Source: Syntrophorhabdaceae bacterium PtaU1.Bin034 | Lineage (GTDB): Bacteria; Desulfobacterota_G; Syntrophorhabdia; Syntrophorhabdales; WCHB1-27 | Assembly: GCA_002067405.1 (NCBI GenBank) | Contig: MVRP01000113.1 | Coordinates: forward strand, 1-12,585 | DNA length: 12,585 nt | Direction of reading: 5' to 3' | In this document: in pieces, positions 5,778 to 12,585 of the stretch | Layout: every line of letters begins with the position of its first letter | Position numbering within the stretch: position 1 is the stretch's first letter | Program-made: the position numbers and the translations under genes | Notes under the pieces: generated by a model | Seen by the model: the letters and a program-made list of their open reading frames with translations, nothing else | Database searches by the model: none | Told to the model about the DNA's origin: nothing

Positions 5778-7212
5778 TCTCCCCGAATTTCCCCTCCAGT
5801 TCCTCCTCTCACGATATCCTGAGTGGAAGCGGCTTCCTGTGGCGGTGGTGGCCCGGGACAAGCCCCAGGGCGAAATACTCTGGGTAAGCCCCGAGGCAAG
5901 GGCTTTCGGGGTTCTGCCGGGGATGCGCTATGCCCAGGGCCTGAGCCTTGCAACAAATCTCAGGGCCGCAGAGGTATCCGCTGACGGAGTGCGAACCAAG
6001 GTCGCCGAACTGGCCGACCTCCTTCGTCATTTTTCCCCGGATGTGGAAGTTTCAGAGGACGAGCCGGGGGTGTTTTGGGTCAACGCAGCCGGGCTCTCGG
6101 GTCTTTTCCCCTCACTCGGGTTTTGGGCACGGGAGGTCCACGGGGCGTTCATTGCCAGGGGATGGCGGGCTTCCGTGGTAGTGGGGTTCCGGCGCTTCGC
6201 CGTCTATGCCGTGGCGAGGGAGCGGGAGGGCGTCCTGGTACTGACGTCGCCCGACGACGAGGAGGCTGCGCTGCGTCAGGTCTCTCTATCCGTCCTGGCC
6301 GTTGATCCTCACCTTAGGCATACCCTCGCGAAGCTCGGCATCCATACCCTGGGAGAGTTCGTGCGGCTGCCGGTCGCAGCAGTAAGACGCCGGTTTGGCG
6401 CTCGCGCCGCCCGCCTCCACGCCCTTGCGCGTGGAGAGGTCTTTGACCCCCTTGCCCCGGTCTTTCCCGTCGAGCCGATAGCCTGCACGATTGCTCTCGA
6501 TGCCCCGGAAGAAAACAGCGTGCGCCTCCTCTTTATGATCCAGGAACACCTCCGTCCGCTCCTTGCCAGGCTGGCCGAACAGGGCGAGGTCCTCCGGGAG
6601 CTGGAGGTCCGCTTTCTCCTGGAACGGGATGAGGACCGTACTGGCCGGGTCAGGCCTGCCGAGGCTACCCTGGACGAGGCATTGATCCTGGACCTTCTGC
6701 GGCTCAGGCTGGAAGGATCCCCTTTCACGGCATCCGTCAAGGAGATCGGCCTTACGGCCCATGGGGTACAGGCATCAACGGAGCAGATCCGGCTCTTCCT
6801 GAAGGCGCCCAAGCGCGACCTTGCGGCAGCGAATCGCGCCCTGGCCAGGATCAGGGCCGAGCTGGGGGAAGAGGCGGTGGTGCGGGCAAGACTCTTGGAG
6901 GGACACTTGCCCGAGACACGTTTCGCCTGGGAACCCCTTTCATATCTGCCGAAGGCCCAACCAAGCCCGAAAGGAAGGCCCGCCCTAGTCCGGCGCCTCT
7001 ACTCACGGCCTGCCTCCCTGGTAAGGCCTCAACGCGGACAGGTGATGCATGCGTGTGGTCCCTACATCCTCTCCGAGGGATGGTGGAGAAACCCGGATGG
7101 GCAGGGAGTTCATCGGTGCTACTGTTTTTTGGAGACACCGGACGGCGCCATGCTCTGGGTCTATTACGACAGTCGGCTGCAGCGGTGGTTGATGCAGGGA
7201 CGGGTGGAATGA
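5752..7212 (+). CDS. imuB: ImuB, Y-family polymerase-like scaffold of the mutasome
   Basis: The 486-residue protein has a Y-family polymerase fold. The N-terminal strand ACVNLPEFPLQFLL (6-19) carries Asn where active polymerases have the first catalytic Asp. EDEPGVFWVNAAGLSGLF (102-119) replaces the canonical SIDEAFLDVTG block. The helix-hairpin-helix-like thumb is at about 190-220 (LAKLGIHTLGEFVRLP). A clamp-binding pentapeptide, QIRLF (345-349), lies in the little-finger region. The ImuB C-terminal domain runs from about 436 to 482 (GPYILSEGWW ... LWVYYDSRLQRWLMQGRV). In studied systems ImuB is catalytically dead and tethers DnaE2 to the sliding clamp; the lost acidic residue here fits that. 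The start is ATG 5752 (or the adjacent ATG at 5755), preceded by GGAAGGGG (5741-5748). The stop overlaps the dnaE2 start as ATGA. Confidence 0.9.
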   Translation: MMERLACVNLPEFPLQFLLSRYPEWKRLPVAVVARDKPQGEILWVSPEARAFGVLPGMRYAQGLSLATNLRAAEVSADGVRTKVAELADLLRHFSPDVEVSEDEPGVFWVNAAGLSGLFPSLGFWAREVHGAFIARGWRASVVVGFRRFAVYAVAREREGVLVLTSPDDEEAALRQVSLSVLAVDPHLRHTLAKLGIHTLGEFVRLPVAAVRRRFGARAARLHALARGEVFDPLAPVFPVEPIACTIALDAPEENSVRLLFMIQEHLRPLLARLAEQGEVLRELEVRFLLERDEDRTGRVRPAEATLDEALILDLLRLRLEGSPFTASVKEIGLTAHGVQASTEQIRLFLKAPKRDLAAANRALARIRAELGEEAVVRARLLEGHLPETRFAWEPLSYLPKAQPSPKGRPALVRRLYSRPASLVRPQRGQVMHACGPYILSEGWWRNPDGQGVHRCYCFLETPDGAMLWVYYDSRLQRWLMQGRVE

Positions 7213-10200
7213 AGAGGGGAGAGGAGAAAAACAAGAAGGGAGCGGGGAGATCGCCTTCGGATAGGGAGCGGGGAGAAGGGACAGGTGAAAAATGCTCTGG
7301 CTCCCTAGCGACGCCGGACTTGGTCCGGGGGAGCGATCTCCCTAGCGAAGCGGGCTTCCCGCTCCCTTCTTGCATCCCCCTGTGGGTCAAGAGTTACCAT
7401 TCCTTCCTTGAAGGGGCAAGCAGTCCGGAAGAGCTTGTAGAGGAGGCAAAACGGCTGGGCCTCTCCGGCCTTGCCCTCACGGACCGGGACGGCGTCTACG
7501 GGGTGGTGCGGGCCCACGTGAAGGCCAAAGAGGTCGGGATCCACCTCATCATCGGCGCCCAGGTGACCGTGGGAGAAACGGAGGATACGGGTCGAATAAG
7601 ACTTGTCGGATCCGTAACGCCTTCACCCTCCACGATCATACTGCTCGCCATGAACCGCACCGGCTATGCCAACCTCTGCCGCCTCATCACCCGGGGCCGC
7701 CTGCGCTCCCCGAAAGGGGAAAGTCTCGTGGACTGGCAGGAAGTATGCGACCATGGGGAGGGGCTTATCGCCCTGTGGGGCGGCGAAGGGGGCCTGATAG
7801 CGAGGGATGCGGATCCTGCCCCTGTAATGAGGCTCCTGAAGGATGCCTTCGAAGACCGCCTCTATGCACTGATCGACCGCCATTACAGGGCCGAGGAACG
7901 GGAGGCGGAGGCCTGCACGATCCGGCACGCCCTCCGCTACGGTTTGCCTCTCGTGGCCGCGCCCGAGGTCCTCTATCATACAAAAGCCAGGCGTCCCCTC
8001 CAGGACGTGCTCACCTGCATCCGCCACGGCCTTACTCTGTCCACGGCCGGTCGCCGGATCAAGGCCAACGAGGAATACGGCCTGCTTTCACCCTCCGCCT
8101 TTCGCGCCCGCTACAAAGATATGGCCGATGCCGTGGCGCGTACCCAAGAGATCGGGCAGCGCTGTACCTTCTCCCTTGATGAGATCCGCTACCGCTACCC
8201 TTCGGAGAAGCTCCCTGAAGGATATACTTCCTCGGAGTGGCTCCGACAGCTCACCTTCGAGGGGGCGGCCAGCCGCTACAAGGACAGCGTGCCGCCCGAT
8301 GTGGCACGGCAACTGAGCCGGGAGCTGGATCTGATCGACGAGCTGGACTACTGCGGCTACTTTCTCACCATGTGGGAGATCGTCCGTTTCTGCAAAGAAA
8401 AAGGCATCCTCTGCCAGGGAAGGGGCTCTGCGGCCAACTCAGCCGTGTGTTACTGCCTGGGAATCACCGCCGTCGATCCCGTGCACATGGACCTCCTCTT
8501 CGAGCGCTTCATCTCCCGGGAGCGGGCCGAGCCGCCCGATATCGACCTTGATATCATGCACGAGCGGCGTGAGGAGGTGATCCAGCACGTGTATGAGAAA
8601 TACGGGCGCAGCCACGCCGCCATGGTGGCCAACGTGATCCGCTACCGACCGAAGATGGCGGTGCGGGACGTGGGAAAGACCCTGGGCCTCCCCGAGACCT
8701 CGTTGGATCGCCTTGCCAAACTGATACCGTACTACGGCGATATCAGGCCCGAGCACCTGGAGATGGCCGGCCTCGACCCCAAGGCGCGGGACCATCGCCA
8801 TCTGCTCAAGCTGGCCAATGAGATCCAGGACTTTCCCCGCCACCTCTCCATCCATCCCGGCGGCTTCCTTTTGGGCCACGAGCCGGTGCACGATCTGGTC
8901 CCCATAGAAAAGGCGGCCATGGAAGGGCGGACAGTCATTCAATGGGACAAGGAGGATATCGAGGACCTGGGCCTTTTCAAGGTCGATCTTTTGGGCCTCG
9001 GCGCGCTTACCCAGTTGGACCTCTGCTTCAAGTTGATCGAGAAGCACCGCAAGGAATCCTATTCCGTGGCGACGATCCCCTCCGAGGACCCGGCCACTTA
9101 CGAGATGATCTCCCAAGGTGACACCGTAGGGGTCTTCCAGATCGAGAGCCGGGCCCAGATGTCCATGCTGCCCCGGTTGAAACCCCGCAGCTTTTACGAT
9201 CTCGTCATTGAGATCAGCATCGTCCGTCCCGGCCCCATCACGGGCGGCATGGTCCATCCCTTTCTGCGGCGCCGGAAGGGTCAAGAGCCCGTGCGCTATC
9301 CCCACGAATCACTCGTGCCGGTATTGGAGAAGACCCTCGGCGTACCACTTTTCCAGGAACAGGTAATGAAGCTGGCCATGGTGGCAGCGGACTATACGCC
9401 CGGCGAGGCGGACCAGCTTCGCCGGGACATGGCGGCATGGCGGAAAAAAGGCAGGATCGACCAGCACCGGGAGCGCCTTATCCAGCGCATGAAGGACAAG
9501 GGGATCGCGAAGGAGTTTGCCGAGAGGGTGTTCCAGCAGATCCTCGGGTTCGGCGAATACGGCTTCCCCGAATCCCACGCGGCCAGCTTTGCCCTCATCA
9601 GCTATGCCTCGGCGTGGCTCAAGTGCAACTACCCGGCCGAGTTCACCTGTTCGCTCCTGAACGCCCAGCCCATGGGCTTTTACTCCCCGGCAACGATCAT
9701 CGAGGATGCCAAGCATCATGGGGTCGAGGTACGGCCGGCCTCCGTCATGGAGAGCGAGTGGGACTGCACGCTGGAGGCGCTGGACAACAATAGGGATTTT
9801 GCAGTGAGAGTCGGATTACGCTATGTCAAGGGCATAGGCCTCGCGGATTTCGACAGGATCGAGGTAGCCCGAAGGGAAACGCCTTTCGCTTCCGTCGAAG
9901 ACCTGGCAGACCGGACCGGGCTGGACCAGGCGATACTCTCAACGCTTGCTGAGGCAGGGGCCATGGAAGAACTTACATCGCCACGGCGTGGAGCCCTCTG
10001 GCAGGCCCTCGGGACAGCGCGAGCGAGGCGTGGCCCCCTGCGGATGAGCGAGAGGGAGTCACCGGTCGATTTTCAGGAATTGAGCGCCTTTCAGACGGTC
10101 CAGTGGGACTACCGGACCCAGGGGCACAGCGCCCGGTCCCATCCCCTCGCCGCGGTCCGTGAGGAGCTGCGCGCTTCAAAGCTTCCGACGGCCAAAGAGA

Positions 10201-10502
10201 TCGCTTCCGGACAGGACGGCCAGCAGGTGCGGTATGTGGGCCTTGTCATCTGCCGCCAGCGGCCGGGAACGGCGAAAGGGGTGGTCTTTCTCACCATGGA
10301 GGACGAGACGGGGTTCGTCAACGTTCTGGTGTGGAGGCACATCTATGCCCGGTACAGGGTCCTGGTGAGAACCACCCCTTTACTGGGGGTCACGGGTACC
10401 CTGCAGGTGGAGGGGAAGGTGGTCTATATAGTGGCCCGAATGCTCTGGAAACCTGATGTCGGTCTACAGGGCGCCCATGGCCCGAGCCGGGATTTTCATT
10501 GA
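7209..10502 (+). CDS. dnaE2: Error-prone DNA polymerase III alpha subunit DnaE2 (ImuC)
   Basis: The C-family polymerase is 1097 residues long from this start. A PHP domain begins at about residue 56 (IPLWVKSYHSFLEGASSPEELVEEA). The palm has GRGSAANSAVCYCLG (from 405) and the catalytic PDIDLD with D444, D446 and D448. A third candidate acidic residue is D593 in FKVDLLGLG. The HhH motif YVKGIG is near 872 and an OB-fold runs from about 1005. The protein ends in the family-typical SRDFH. It performs lesion-bypass synthesis with ImuB. ATG 7209 overlaps the imuB stop (ATGA) and has GGGTGGA just upstream, so I use it as the start. However, residues 9-55 are encoded by a palindromic repeat element and resemble nothing in the family. 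The only other in-frame start-like codon before the PHP domain is TTG 7320, inside that element and without a ribosome site. Confidence 0.9.
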   Translation: MKRGEEKNKKGAGRSPSDRERGEGTGEKCSGSLATPDLVRGSDLPSEAGFPLPSCIPLWVKSYHSFLEGASSPEELVEEAKRLGLSGLALTDRDGVYGVVRAHVKAKEVGIHLIIGAQVTVGETEDTGRIRLVGSVTPSPSTIILLAMNRTGYANLCRLITRGRLRSPKGESLVDWQEVCDHGEGLIALWGGEGGLIARDADPAPVMRLLKDAFEDRLYALIDRHYRAEEREAEACTIRHALRYGLPLVAAPEVLYHTKARRPLQDVLTCIRHGLTLSTAGRRIKANEEYGLLSPSAFRARYKDMADAVARTQEIGQRCTFSLDEIRYRYPSEKLPEGYTSSEWLRQLTFEGAASRYKDSVPPDVARQLSRELDLIDELDYCGYFLTMWEIVRFCKEKGILCQGRGSAANSAVCYCLGITAVDPVHMDLLFERFISRERAEPPDIDLDIMHERREEVIQHVYEKYGRSHAAMVANVIRYRPKMAVRDVGKTLGLPETSLDRLAKLIPYYGDIRPEHLEMAGLDPKARDHRHLLKLANEIQDFPRHLSIHPGGFLLGHEPVHDLVPIEKAAMEGRTVIQWDKEDIEDLGLFKVDLLGLGALTQLDLCFKLIEKHRKESYSVATIPSEDPATYEMISQGDTVGVFQIESRAQMSMLPRLKPRSFYDLVIEISIVRPGPITGGMVHPFLRRRKGQEPVRYPHESLVPVLEKTLGVPLFQEQVMKLAMVAADYTPGEADQLRRDMAAWRKKGRIDQHRERLIQRMKDKGIAKEFAERVFQQILGFGEYGFPESHAASFALISYASAWLKCNYPAEFTCSLLNAQPMGFYSPATIIEDAKHHGVEVRPASVMESEWDCTLEALDNNRDFAVRVGLRYVKGIGLADFDRIEVARRETPFASVEDLADRTGLDQAILSTLAEAGAMEELTSPRRGALWQALGTARARRGPLRMSERESPVDFQELSAFQTVQWDYRTQGHSARSHPLAAVREELRASKLPTAKEIASGQDGQQVRYVGLVICRQRPGTAKGVVFLTMEDETGFVNVLVWRHIYARYRVLVRTTPLLGVTGTLQVEGKVVYIVARMLWKPDVGLQGAHGPSRDFH
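7232..7372. mobile_element. MITE-like palindromic element with 15-bp inverted ends inside the dnaE2 5' end
   Basis: CAAGAAGGGAGCGGG (7232-7246) is the exact reverse complement of CCCGCTCCCTTCTTG (7358-7372). Between these ends lie more repeats. TAGGGAGC (7262-7269) is inverted with GCTCCCTA (7300-7307). CCGGAC (7314-7319) is inverted with GTCCGG (7323-7328), and AGCGGG (7349-7354) with CCCGCT (7358-7363). AGGGAGCGGGGAGA occurs directly at 7237-7250 and 7263-7276, and CTCCCTAGCGA at 7301-7311 and 7338-7348. The 141-bp length is exactly 47 codons, and the dnaE2 frame stays open through it. No transposase and no clear target-site duplication are seen. A degraded relative lies at 5014-5106. Confidence 0.72.
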
Positions 10503-10672
10503 GGGAATCATGTATTGTCGGGCTTACCATTCAGACCGCTTCATGCCCAAGAGATGCGGGCCTGTCCACTCGGCATCTATGTACCGTCGCCCGCCTCACC
10601 AGTGCGAGCCACACAACAGTATACTGCTTCCCCGGTCCGGTAGCCCTCCTGACAGTTAGCCCTTCTTAGATC

Positions 10673-10702
10673 TTGACTCCGCTCTCAAAAAAGATATATA
10701 CA
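10673..10702 (+). promoter_or_regulatory. Promoter of the csoR-ATPase operon
   Basis: A -35-like TTGACT (10673-10678) is followed at 16 bp by TATATA (10695-10700) or at 18 bp by TATACA (10697-10702). It is the only good promoter in the 234 bp after dnaE2; the rest of that gap shows no gene and no clear intrinsic terminator. The -10 overlaps the palindrome at 10697-10721. Confidence 0.65.
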
Positions 10703-10721
10703 TATACCAAGTATATGTATA
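10697..10721. promoter_or_regulatory. Probable operator of the metal-responsive repressor
   Basis: Eleven-base arms TATACATATAC (10697-10707) and GTATATGTATA (10711-10721) are perfect inverted repeats around CAA. The site covers the -10 region and ends four bases before the ribosome site, so a bound repressor would block transcription. Its AT-rich arms differ from the G/C-tract operators usual for CsoR (TACCCC/GGGGTA) or RcnR. The adjacent repressor is the natural candidate to bind it, but that is inference. Confidence 0.62.
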
Positions 10722-10736
10722 ATCAAGGAGGGACAT

Positions 10737-11012
10737 ATGGCACTTTGCGGCACCGATCATAACGCATTGATCGCCCGGATAAACCGTATCGAGGGGCAGG
10801 TCCGGGGCTTGCGCAAGATGGTGGAGGAGGACCGCGACTGCCTCGACACGCTCAAGCAGATCGCGGCAACCAGCGGGGCGATCCGCTCCCTCGGGATGGT
10901 AGTGCTCGAAAACCATCTGAAAGGGTGTGTTTCCGATGCCATCCGCGACAAGGGAGACAACGAGGAGCTTATCCACCAGGTGATAGACCTCTTCAACAAA
11001 TTCAGCAGATAG
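10737..11012 (+). CDS. csoR: CsoR/RcnR/FrmR-family metal-sensing transcriptional repressor
   Basis: The 91-residue all-helical protein has the DUF156 family pattern ARINRIEGQVRGLRKMVEEDRDCLDTLKQIAA, followed by VVLENHLKGCV. The metal-site residues C35, H60 and C64 form the Cys-His-Cys set typical of Cu(I)-sensing CsoR; RcnR (Ni/Co) has His at the last position and FrmR lacks it. An extra C4 and H8 sit near the N-terminus and could modify the site, so another metal cannot be excluded. Such repressors leave DNA when metal binds. The strong ribosome site AAGGAGGG (10725-10732) fixes the ATG. The downstream ATPase begins 12 bp after the stop, so both are one operon, probably repressed through the palindrome at 10697-10721. 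The gene symbol is by family; the true metal is inferred. Confidence 0.86.
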   Translation: MALCGTDHNALIARINRIEGQVRGLRKMVEEDRDCLDTLKQIAATSGAIRSLGMVVLENHLKGCVSDAIRDKGDNEELIHQVIDLFNKFSR

Positions 11013-11024
11013 AAGGAGACAGAC

Positions 11025-12585
11025 ATGATTGGCCGTTTCGCCCGCAAGGGCGTGTACCGCGAGCTGCTTCAGTCACGTGAGTTCTACAGGATCGCCTTTG
11101 CAGGTGCCCTTGCCCTCGCCGGCTACCTCTGGGAGAGGAGCGCCTTCACGCCGGCTCTTTTGGGTACGATATTCGCCCTTTCCTCCGTTGCGGTCAACGG
11201 TGTGCCGATCATCTGGGGGGCGATCAAGGGGCTCATGGAAAAGAGGGTCAATGTCGATGAACTGGTGAGCCTCGCCATCATCGCGAGCCTGATCCAGGGA
11301 GACTACCTCGCGGCCGCAGTGGTGAGCTTCGTTATGGTCCTCGGCTCGCTGGTCGAGCAGGCCACGAGCGAGTCGGCGCGGAAGGCCATCCAGGGCCTTA
11401 TCGACATCGCCCCGGAGACGGCCACGATCGTGGTGGACGGGAAGGCCGAAGTCGTCCCGCTGGACCACGTTCGCGTCGGGGACCTCATACTGGTCAAGCC
11501 CGGTGAGCGCATACCGGTCGACGGGCGCGTCACGAAAGGGATAACCGCCGTGGACGAGTCCGCCATGACCGGGGAACCGATACCGGTCGAAAAGGGGATC
11601 GGCGATCCCCTCGTTGCCGGCACGTTGAACCAGAACGGGGTCATCGAGGTGGAGGCGACACTGGTAGGCGAAGATACGACCCTCAGCAAGGTGGTCAGGC
11701 TCGTGGTGGAAGCCGAAGCGCACAAGCCCGAAGCAGTGAGGATCATCGACAGGTACGCCCGTTGGTTCACCCCTGCGATCCTCGCGAGCGCGGCCCTCAC
11801 CTGGTGGGCGACGGGCGAGCTGAGCCGCGCCATCGCAGTGCTTATCGTCGGGTGCCCCTGCGCGTTGATCCTCGCCACCCCCACAGCGATCGTCGCCACC
11901 ATCGGGCGGGCGGCAAGGGCGGGGATCCTGGTCAAGGGAGGCGCCTTTCTCGAAGAGGCGGGCCGGACGGACGTGGTCCTCTTCGACAAGACGGGCACCC
12001 TGACGGAGGGAAAGCCCAAGGTCAACGCGATCGTCACCGCCGACGGGGTCACCAGGGAGGACGTGCTCTCCAGGGCGGCCAGCGTCGAGCAGAACAGCAC
12101 CCACCCCCTTGCCTGGGCGGTGCTCAAGGCCGCCCATTACGCCAGGGTAACCATCTGCCAGGCAGAGGAGATGTTCACGGAGATCGGCCTCGGTGTCAGG
12201 GCACGGGTCGGAGGGCACCTCGTCGAGGTGGGCAACGCCTATATAGGTGGCGGCATGCAGATACCGATGAACCTGCGGTGCCACCTGGAGACCTTCAAGG
12301 AGAACGGCGCCACGACGCTCGTGATCTGCGAGGAGCAACGGCCGCTCGGGGTAATGAGTGTCATTGACCACACGCGCGGGACGGCCCGCCAGACTGTCTC
12401 GTGGCTCAAGCGTCTCGGCGTGGAGCGGATCGGCATCCTTTCGGGTGACCACGATAAATCGGTACGGCTCGTGGCCGATTCGGTCGGAATAGCGGATACC
12501 TGGTCCGAGTTGAAGCCGCAGGACAAGCTCAAGGTGATCAAGGACTTTCAGGACGAGGGGAAAACGGTGCTCTTCGTGGGAGACG
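11025..12585 (+). CDS. P1B-type heavy-metal transporting ATPase, N-terminal 520 residues (3' end outside window)
   Basis: The frame is open to the window edge. Two membrane segments lie at about 21-70 and two at about 78-112. The actuator domain has TGEP (182-185). Two more membrane segments (about 248-295) contain the metal-translocating CPC (277-279). The phosphorylation motif DKTGT follows, with D321 the phospho-acceptor. HP (360-361) marks the nucleotide-binding domain and SGD (473-475) the hinge; the sequence stops just at the second hinge motif (VGD). No CxxC or HMA metal-binding domain precedes the first membrane segment. The family exports soft metals across the inner membrane by ATP hydrolysis. 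With a Cys-His-Cys CsoR upstream, Cu(I) is the best guess, but Zn, Cd or other ions are possible because the segment after CPC (ALILATPTA) is not diagnostic. Ribosome site AAGGAGA (11013-11019) fixes the ATG. Confidence 0.9.
   Translation, partial: MIGRFARKGVYRELLQSREFYRIAFAGALALAGYLWERSAFTPALLGTIFALSSVAVNGVPIIWGAIKGLMEKRVNVDELVSLAIIASLIQGDYLAAAVVSFVMVLGSLVEQATSESARKAIQGLIDIAPETATIVVDGKAEVVPLDHVRVGDLILVKPGERIPVDGRVTKGITAVDESAMTGEPIPVEKGIGDPLVAGTLNQNGVIEVEATLVGEDTTLSKVVRLVVEAEAHKPEAVRIIDRYARWFTPAILASAALTWWATGELSRAIAVLIVGCPCALILATPTAIVATIGRAARAGILVKGGAFLEEAGRTDVVLFDKTGTLTEGKPKVNAIVTADGVTREDVLSRAASVEQNSTHPLAWAVLKAAHYARVTICQAEEMFTEIGLGVRARVGGHLVEVGNAYIGGGMQIPMNLRCHLETFKENGATTLVICEEQRPLGVMSVIDHTRGTARQTVSWLKRLGVERIGILSGDHDKSVRLVADSVGIADTWSELKPQDKLKVIKDFQDEGKTVLFVGD

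Noticed and set aside
7053..7208. Upstream ATG giving dnaE2 a further 52 residues
   Set aside because: This part overlaps the conserved C-terminal domain of imuB in another frame. The ATGA junction at 7209 is the natural coupled start.
11073..12452. Long open frame on the minus strand opposite the ATPase (also at 520-1632, 1927-2991 and 8439-9305)
   Set aside because: Each is antisense to a gene with clear catalytic motifs, has low-complexity composition typical of GC-rich antisense frames, and has no recognisable domain.
12496..12515. CCTGGTCCGAG in the ATPase gene, resembling the hairpin of the repeat elements
   Set aside because: The match is short, lies in conserved coding sequence and lacks the rest of the element.
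1..12585. CRISPR arrays, tRNA or rRNA genes
   Set aside because: No regularly spaced direct repeats, tRNA cloverleaf or rRNA segments were seen on reading through the window.

Overview
The window is about 12.6 kb of GC-rich bacterial DNA with every convincing gene on the + strand. It suggests a Gram-negative, deltaproteobacteria-like genome (Desulfobacterota or a neighbouring group). This is inferred from a lexA-imuA-imuB-dnaE2 cassette, a mrfAB-type repair pair and a CsoR-type metal regulator; no rRNA or other decisive taxonomic marker is present.

Layout: (1) 1-305, the 3' end of a pirin-family cupin gene. (2) 306-657, a gene-free stretch rich in inverted repeats, including a long stem at 405-525 and a candidate operator just upstream of the next gene. 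(3) 658-4313, a two-gene operon with an ATGA overlap: a DExH helicase with a C-terminal four-cysteine motif (MrfA/YprA type) and a DEDDh exonuclease with a helical-repeat tail (MrfB/YprB type). (4) 4345-10502, an SOS mutagenesis operon: a promoter overlapped by a perfect palindrome, then lexA, imuA, imuB and dnaE2. The last two junctions overlap, which implies translational coupling. (5) 10503-10736, a short intergenic region ending in a promoter with a 25-bp AT-rich palindrome. (6) 10737-12585, a CsoR/RcnR-family metal-sensing repressor and a P1B-type heavy-metal ATPase that runs off the right edge.

The DNA-damage genes form a coherent island. MrfAB would repair lesions such as mitomycin-type adducts. 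LexA would control its own operon. ImuA, ImuB and DnaE2 would form the error-prone lesion-bypass machinery, with ImuB as clamp-binding scaffold and DnaE2 as polymerase. The metal module looks independent: the repressor senses the metal (probably Cu(I)) and controls itself and the exporter.

The most unusual item is a 141-bp palindromic, MITE-like element with 15-bp perfect terminal inverted repeats. It sits in frame in the 5' end of dnaE2 and adds 47 codons between the translationally coupled start and the PHP domain. A degraded relative lies between lexA and imuA in the same operon. The lexA palindrome, AACAGACAAATGTCTGTT, also differs from the well-known LexA boxes.
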